Assembly (NCBI GenBank): GCA_024638585.1
Contig: JAHEKA010000038.1
Location: 1-11,039 of the forward strand
From: Rhodospirillales bacterium
Lineage (GTDB): Bacteria > Pseudomonadota > Alphaproteobacteria > SMXQ01
Direction of reading: 5' to 3'
Length of the DNA stretch: 11,039 nt
Shown here: positions 7,089-11,039 of the stretch, in pieces
Position numbering within the stretch: position 1 is the stretch's first letter
How the letters are laid out: the number at the start of each line of letters is the position of its first letter
Translations under genes and position numbers: made by a program
Notes under the pieces: model-generated
Seen by the model: the letters and a program-made list of their open reading frames with translations, nothing else
What the model was told of the DNA's origin: nothing
Databases searched by the model: none

Positions 7089-7499
7089 TTACGGTTCTCC
7101 CTCGATACGGTCCATGTCCTCGTCGCTGAACCCGAAGTGGTGGCCGCATTCATGGATCACGACATGGCGAACGATGCGCCACAGCGGCTGGCCCGATTCG
7201 ACCCAGTAGTCCAACAACGGCCGGCGGTAAAGATAGATCATGTCCACGTCGGTGGGGGTGTCGGTGACGCTTTTGCGGTCGAGGGACACGCCGCGATAGA
7301 GGCCCAACAGATCGAAGGGTGTTTCCAGCCGCATCTCCTTCATGGTTTCCCGATCGGGAAAATCCACCACCCGCAAGACCACGCCGCGCACGAACTGGGC
7401 GAGCTCCTCGGGGATGGTGTTGAGCGCGTGTTGCGCGAGTTCCTCGATATCGGTGAGAGATGGCGGGTCCATGTGCCGAGCGATGGGTTGACTAGACAT
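7089..7499 (-). CDS. Minimal zincin metallopeptidase family protein (DUF1025/PF06262-like)
   Basis: A small 136-residue protein with an intact zinc-protease signature: HECGH (116-120), then Gly123 and Asp126 in the order HExxHxxGxxD, within HVVIHECGHHFGFSDEDM. The conserved upstream region RGVSLDRKS and DMIYLYRRPLLDYW is also typical of this family of minimal zincins, whose physiological role is poorly known. No signal peptide is seen, so it is probably cytoplasmic. The start at 7499 has AAGG 7 bases upstream; an internal ATG ten codons in has no ribosome site. It is 3 bases from the Lon-like protease gene and 51 bases after the DMT permease gene. The pairing suggests a shared job in protein quality control or processing, but that is inference. 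Confidence 0.88.
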   Translation of the reverse strand: MSSQPIARHMDPPSLTDIEELAQHALNTIPEELAQFVRGVVLRVVDFPDRETMKEMRLETPFDLLGLYRGVSLDRKSVTDTPTDVDMIYLYRRPLLDYWVESGQPLWRIVRHVVIHECGHHFGFSDEDMDRIEGEP

Positions 7500-7550
7500 G
7501 GCGAGACCTTAGCGCGCCCTTCGGTGCGGGCCAAGAGGTAGGGCGTGGCA

Positions 7551-8507
7551 TCACGGGTTTGTGTCCTTTTGGTCTGCGTGGGCCTCGGCATGGCGGGCGC
7601 GCAGCCGGGCGCGGGTGGCGGCGAGCTCCCGCCGGGCGATGTAATAGCCCGAGGCGACGATGATCAAGGCGCCCACCACGGACCAATGATCGGGATGCTC
7701 GCCGAAGATGAACAGGCCGATCAGGGTGGCGTAGATCAGCCGCGAATAATCGAACGGCGTGACGAAGGAGGTGTCGCCGGTCGAAAAGCCCTTGGTCAGG
7801 GCCGCCATGCCACTGACGCCGGTGATCCCGATCAGCACAAGGTAGATCCATTGCTCAACCAACAGGGGGACCCAGACGACGATCGCCGGGACGGCGGAAA
7901 GCACCGCGCTGCCGACCGAGAACCACAGGATGATGGTGCTGGCCGCCTCGGTCGTCGACATTTTCTTGATGATCACGGCGACGGAGCCGGCCGTCACCGC
8001 CGCCATGACCGCGACCAGGGAGGCGGGGTCGAACACCTCGGTGCCCGGGCGCACCAGGATCAGGACGCCCGCGAACCCGGTCAGCGCCGCGGCGATGCGC
8101 CGCCAGCCGACCTTCTCGCTCAGGAACAGGATGGCCAGCCACACCGCGAACAGGGGGCGCGAGAAGACGATGGCGACGGTTTCGGCCAGGGGCAGATGGG
8201 ACAGGGCGTAGAACACGCAGAACATCCCGGTGGTCCCCATCAGGATCCGGAAGACATGCATGCCGGGGCGTTGGGTGCGGAAGGCGGACAGCCCGGTGCG
8301 CAGCATGAACGGCACCACCAGAGCGACGGCGATGAGGCTGCGGATGAACACCATCTGGAAGGCGGGCACGTCCTTGCCCGTGTGTTTCACCAGGGCGCCC
8401 ATGATGGTCAGCACCGCGGCGGCCAGGAGGATCCACAACGCGCCGCGCAGATTGGGCGGCAGTTCCTCCCACAGCGCCTCGGCCCCGCGCAGCCAGGGTT
8501 TGATCAC
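7551..8507 (-). CDS. EamA/DMT-superfamily permease
   Basis: A 318-residue inner-membrane protein with ten predicted helices in two EamA repeats (about 20-152 and 165-300). Landmarks include YALSHLPLAETVAIVFSRPL (120-139), the characteristic end of the first repeat, with LFLSEKVGWRRIAAALTGFA after it. The second repeat has FSTGDTSFVTPFDYSRLIYA and FGEHPDHWSVVGALIIVASG. The start is GTG with GGAAG 6 bases upstream; the frame closes at an upstream stop near 8583 with no other good start between. The C-terminus is a basic cytoplasmic tail. DMT permeases export or import metabolites such as amino acids, nucleosides or S-adenosylmethionine; nothing here fixes the substrate. It is the first gene of the minus-strand cluster, divergent from the RNA methyltransferase gene. 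Confidence 0.9.
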   Translation of the reverse strand: MIKPWLRGAEALWEELPPNLRGALWILLAAAVLTIMGALVKHTGKDVPAFQMVFIRSLIAVALVVPFMLRTGLSAFRTQRPGMHVFRILMGTTGMFCVFYALSHLPLAETVAIVFSRPLFAVWLAILFLSEKVGWRRIAAALTGFAGVLILVRPGTEVFDPASLVAVMAAVTAGSVAVIIKKMSTTEAASTIILWFSVGSAVLSAVPAIVVWVPLLVEQWIYLVLIGITGVSGMAALTKGFSTGDTSFVTPFDYSRLIYATLIGLFIFGEHPDHWSVVGALIIVASGYYIARRELAATRARLRARHAEAHADQKDTNP

Positions 8508-8713
8508 GGCGCGCTTCCAACTGGCGACCCCACAGGGGACGGAAGCAAATCGAACGGCAGCGCGGATGGGAAGGCCGGGGGCGTCATGGCCGGCAACTTA
8601 CGCTCCCCGGCCCCAACGCGCCAGCGTCAGTGCGTCGGCCACCCAGGGCGTTTGACCGTCGTCGTCCCAGAGGGGGGCTTGCCAAGCGGGCGCCGAGGGG
8701 TAAGCTTGCGCCC
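8508..8713. other. Divergent intergenic region
   Basis: This 206-base GC-rich gap separates the minus-strand DMT gene from the plus-strand methyltransferase gene and must carry promoters for both directions. I see a TTGACC at 8653 on the plus strand but no convincing -10 at the right distance, and no clear box on the minus strand. There is no tRNA cloverleaf or riboswitch fold that I can recognise. Confidence 0.5.
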
Positions 8714-9250
8714 ATGCGCGGTTTTTTCGGTGTCGGCGTCGAGGGGCTCTCCAAGCCCATGAATGCGGGGAACCTGTTTCGGTCCGCCCATGCCTTCGGC
8801 GCGAGCTTCCTGTTCACCGTCGGCGCGGATTACAAGCGCCGGAAGGGCAAGCTCGCCGATACCTCCGATGCGCCGGGCGAGGTGCCGTTCTACGAGTTCG
8901 ACACCATCGACACCCTCGACCTGCCGGTGGGGTGCCGCCTTGTCGGCGTCGAGCTGACCGAGGAGGCCGAAGAGCTGCCGAGCTTCCGCCATCCCCGCCA
9001 GGCGGCTTACGTGTTGGGGCCGGAACGCGGCTCCCTGTCGCCGGAAATGCTGGCGCGGTGCGCCTTTACCGTCAAAATTCCGACGAAATTCTGTATAAAC
9101 GTGGCGACCGCCGGGGCGATCGTCATGTACGACAGGATGATCAGCCTAGGGCGCTTCGCTTCCCGCCCGGTGATGGAGGGCGGCGAGGCGATCCCGCCCC
9201 AGCCTCATGTCGCGGGCGGGCCGGTGATCCGCAGCCGCGGCGGCGGATAG
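8714..9250 (+). CDS. SpoU/TrmH-family RNA 2'-O-methyltransferase
   Basis: A compact 178-residue SPOUT enzyme expected to transfer methyl from S-adenosylmethionine to a ribose 2'-OH in tRNA or rRNA. The three SpoU motifs are present. Motif 1 is NAGNLFRSAHAFGA (17-30), with the catalytic-type Asn and Arg23. Motif 2 is VLGPERGSLS (100-109), with Glu104. Motif 3 is KIPTKFCINVATAGAIVMYD (121-140), which forms the knotted cofactor site. Motif 3 has Cys-Ile-Asn where many members have Ser-Leu-Asn. No N-terminal RNA-binding extension is present, unlike TrmB/RlmB-type proteins. I chose the ATG at 8714 because MRGFFGVGVEGLSKPMN is the normal family start; an in-frame ATG at 8630 would add 28 Arg/Pro-rich residues. 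A GAGGGG lies 13 bases upstream, which is a long spacing. The exact target base is unknown. Confidence 0.9.
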   Translation: MRGFFGVGVEGLSKPMNAGNLFRSAHAFGASFLFTVGADYKRRKGKLADTSDAPGEVPFYEFDTIDTLDLPVGCRLVGVELTEEAEELPSFRHPRQAAYVLGPERGSLSPEMLARCAFTVKIPTKFCINVATAGAIVMYDRMISLGRFASRPVMEGGEAIPPQPHVAGGPVIRSRGGG

Positions 9251-9328
9251 GCCGCCCGGGTGACGGGGCGGAGTTGTGCTGCCGCCGGGGCGCTTGACAT
9301 TGATGACCAGGGAACACAGGTTTTTGCG

Positions 9329-9865
9329 ATGATTCCAGGACGCAGACTAGCCGCTTTGACGCTTATGGCCCTGGCCTTTGCCTGGGCCCTGCCCCCGGCG
9401 ATGGCCGCCAAGAAAACCTCGAAGCAGGTCTTCCTCGGCCAGTTCGGCGCCTGGTATGCCTATCAGCTGAACGAAAAGGCCGGGCGCGTCTGCTACATCG
9501 TCAGCAAGCCGACCCGATCCCGGGGCAAATACAAGAAACGCGGCGACGTCGTCGTCTTCGTCACCCATCGTCCCAAGGACGGCGAACGCGACGTGGTCAA
9601 TTTCCAGGCCGGCTACACCTATAAGGCGGGGGCCAAGGCCACCGCCCGGGTGGACAAGCGGAAGTTTTCCCTAACCACCGAGCGCGACGCGGCCTGGTCG
9701 CCCAATGCCGCCGCCGACAAGGTCCTGGTCCGGGCCATGGTCAAGGGCACCCGCCTGGTGCTGACCGGCCGCTCGCGCAGCGGCGTGACCACCACGGACA
9801 CCTATTCCTTGAAGGGATTCACCCGGGCCCGCAAGCGCATCAACCGCGCCTGCGGGGTCAAGTGA
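9329..9865 (+). CDS. Invasion-associated locus B (IalB) family protein, secreted
   Basis: A 178-residue exported protein. The N-terminus is a clear Sec signal peptide: basic MIPGRR, a hydrophobic core LAALTLMALAFAWAL, and AMA before the cleavage site, predicted after Ala26, leaving about 152 residues. The mature part matches the IalB domain by wording: CYIVSKPTRSRG, a VVVFVTHRP strand, VNFQAGYTYKAGAKATARVD, DKVLVRAMVKGTRLVL and TTTDTYSLKGF. There are two cysteines in the mature part, one in CYIVS and one in ACGVK at the C-terminus, which could form a disulfide in the periplasm. The family was named from a Bartonella erythrocyte-invasion gene, but it is widespread in free-living alphaproteobacteria, so the name is no evidence of virulence. 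The ATG at 9329 has CAGG 8 bases upstream. rlmN starts 10 bases after its stop. Confidence 0.88.
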   Translation: MIPGRRLAALTLMALAFAWALPPAMAAKKTSKQVFLGQFGAWYAYQLNEKAGRVCYIVSKPTRSRGKYKKRGDVVVFVTHRPKDGERDVVNFQAGYTYKAGAKATARVDKRKFSLTTERDAAWSPNAAADKVLVRAMVKGTRLVLTGRSRSGVTTTDTYSLKGFTRARKRINRACGVK

Positions 9866-9875
9866 CCCGCCCGAC

Positions 9876-11039
9876 ATGATCGAGACCGGGTCGCAAGCCG
9901 GGGCGCCAGCGCCCGCGCCGCCATCGGGCCCCCTGCCGGGGGCGGCCGCCGACGGCCCGGTCCGCCTGATCGGCATGGATCGGGCGGATTTCGCCCAGTT
10001 GATGGAGCGCCTCGGCGAAAAGCCGTTTCGCGCGAACCAGCTCTGGGCCTGGGTCTATGGGCGGGGCCTCACCGATTTCGACGGCATGACCACCCTGGCC
10101 AAGAGCTTCCGGGCCCGGCTGGCGGAAATCTGCAGCCTTGCCCGCCCCCAGGCGGCGGAGGACAACCTGTCCACCGATACCACGCGCAAATGGCTGTTCC
10201 GGTTCGCCGACGGGGAACTCGCGGAAACCGTTTTCATCCCCAATGCCGAACGCGGCAGCCTGTGCGTCTCTTCCCAGGTGGGCTGTACCCTGAACTGCCG
10301 GTTCTGCCATACCGGCACCCAGCGGCTGGTGCGCAATTTGGAAGCCGGTGAAATCGTCGGCCAGCTCATGGCCGCCCGGGATGCCATCGGCGAATGGGGC
10401 CTGAGATCCCAGGACCGCATGATCACCAACATCGTCATGATGGGGATGGGGGAGCCGCTCTACAATTTCGACAACGTCGCCAAGGCGCTCAGGATCATCA
10501 TGGACCCGGAGGGCCTGTCGGTTTCCAAGCGCCGCATCACTCTGTCGACCGCCGGTGTGGTGCCGATGATGGCGCGCTGCGGCGAGGAGCTTGGCGTCAA
10601 CCTGGCGGTGTCCCTGCACGCCGTGACCGATGAGGTCCGGGATGAATTGGTGCCCTTGAACCGCAAATATCCCCTCAAGGAGCTGTTGGACGCGTGTCGG
10701 GCCTATCCCGGGGTTCACAATGCGCGGCGCATCACCTTCGAATACGTGATGCTGAAAGGGGTCAATGACTCACCCGCCGACGCCCGGGCGCTGGTGCGGT
10801 TGCTCAAGGGCATTCCCGCCAAGACCAACCTGATCCCCTTCAACCCCTGGCCCGGCGCGCCCTATGAATGTTCGACCGACGCCGCGATCGGGAAATTCGC
10901 GCGCATCGTCAATGACGGCGGCCTTTCGGCGCCGATTCGCACGCCGCGCGGGCGCGATATTCTGGCCGCCTGCGGCCAGCTCAAGACGGCCAGCGTCCGG
11001 GCCCGCGCCCGGCGGCCCGGGGCCAAGACGGAGCCCGCG
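9876..11039 (+). CDS. rlmN: Dual-specificity RNA methyltransferase RlmN (C2 of 23S A2503 and tRNA A37), partial
   Basis: A radical-SAM enzyme that methylates C2 of adenosine 2503 in 23S rRNA and A37 in some tRNAs. 388 codons are visible with no stop before the right edge; from family length only a short tail is missing. The N-terminal domain has GEKPFRANQLWAWVYGRGL. The cluster motif CTLNCRFC gives Cys137, Cys141 and Cys144. Cys130 (SLCVSSQVG) corresponds to E. coli Cys118. Cys366 (AACGQL) corresponds to the methyl-carrying Cys355. MMGMGEPLYN is the GEP-type SAM-binding motif. All catalytic residues are therefore present. The ATG at 9876 gives an Ala/Pro-rich leader of about 28 residues. An internal ATG at 9975 would cut into conserved sequence (RLIGMDRADF aligns with the E. 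coli N-terminus), so the upstream start is preferred although its ribosome site is weak. Confidence 0.96.
   Translation, partial: MIETGSQAGAPAPAPPSGPLPGAAADGPVRLIGMDRADFAQLMERLGEKPFRANQLWAWVYGRGLTDFDGMTTLAKSFRARLAEICSLARPQAAEDNLSTDTTRKWLFRFADGELAETVFIPNAERGSLCVSSQVGCTLNCRFCHTGTQRLVRNLEAGEIVGQLMAARDAIGEWGLRSQDRMITNIVMMGMGEPLYNFDNVAKALRIIMDPEGLSVSKRRITLSTAGVVPMMARCGEELGVNLAVSLHAVTDEVRDELVPLNRKYPLKELLDACRAYPGVHNARRITFEYVMLKGVNDSPADARALVRLLKGIPAKTNLIPFNPWPGAPYECSTDAAIGKFARIVNDGGLSAPIRTPRGRDILAACGQLKTASVRARARRPGAKTEPA

Noticed and set aside
8630..8713. An upstream ATG extending the SpoU methyltransferase by 28 residues.
   Set aside because: The extra residues are Arg/Pro-rich and unlike the family; homologous proteins, from memory, begin MRGxFGxGVE, as at 8714.
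8508..8713. A possible riboswitch or tRNA in the divergent gap.
   Set aside because: Only short GC stems such as CCCC-ACA-GGGG near 8529 are visible; there is no cloverleaf or known aptamer core.
3819..8762. A nearly 5-kb open frame on the plus strand (a 1,240-codon frame followed at once by a 405-codon one), antisense to the symporter, Lon-like, zincin and DMT genes.
   Set aside because: All four minus-strand genes happen to share the same codon register, and this frame reads their codons as exact reverse complements. Stops there need TTA, CTA or TCA codons in the real genes, which are rare in GC-rich DNA. The product is low-complexity, rich in His, Gln, Gly and Asp, with no family motifs.
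9239..9256. A hairpin GGCGGC/GCCGCC spanning the stop codon of the SpoU gene as a terminator.
   Set aside because: A 6-base GC stem arises easily in this composition, and no T-run follows.
9294..9322. A perfect TTGACA hexamer (9294-9299) as a promoter for the IalB-family gene.
   Set aside because: The -10 position with a 17-base spacer reads CAGGTT, which is not a -10 box, and transcription would begin at the start codon itself. It may still be a -35 for another sigma factor, but the evidence is too weak to list.

Overview
The window looks like chromosomal DNA of a high-GC alphaproteobacterium. The pairing of an invasion-associated-locus-B (IalB) family gene with rlmN, the strong GC bias at third codon positions, and a short repeat that can be read as MSAIGQKRT all point that way, and Rhodospirillales-like relatives are my best guess. 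That placement is inferred from gene content and is not proven. Eight protein genes are visible, two of them cut by the window edges. I see no tRNA, rRNA, CRISPR array, insertion sequence or phage gene.

Left region, minus strand (1-2821): an MdtAB-type tripartite efflux operon. A periplasmic adaptor (MdtA-like) is followed, with a 4-base ATGA stop/start overlap, by the N-terminal half of an RND inner-membrane pump (MdtB/MdtC-like) that runs off the left edge. Upstream (2822-3140) is a 319-base intergenic region. It holds an AT-rich patch with two similar operator-like inverted repeats and, nearer the next gene, two palindromes that look like a dispersed intergenic repeat. Base composition changes here: the efflux genes are visibly less GC-rich than what follows.

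Central region, minus strand (3141-8507): four co-directional genes, transcribed from right to left. They encode an EamA/DMT-family permease, a minimal zincin metallopeptidase, a Lon-like AAA protease and a sodium:solute symporter. The gaps are 51, 3 and 33 bases, so this may be one operon. The zincin/Lon pair is the tightest link and suggests related roles in protein turnover.

Right region, plus strand (8714-11039): a compact SpoU-type RNA methyltransferase, a secreted IalB-family protein, and rlmN, which encodes the radical-SAM methyltransferase for 23S rRNA A2503 and tRNA A37. IalB and rlmN are only 10 bases apart. A 206-base gap separates these genes from the divergent central cluster and must hold both promoters, though I cannot identify either one.

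I did not find a clearly new multi-gene system. The points most worth following are the protease pair with degenerate ATPase motifs, the tandem operator-like sites in front of the efflux operon, and the paired palindromes beside them.
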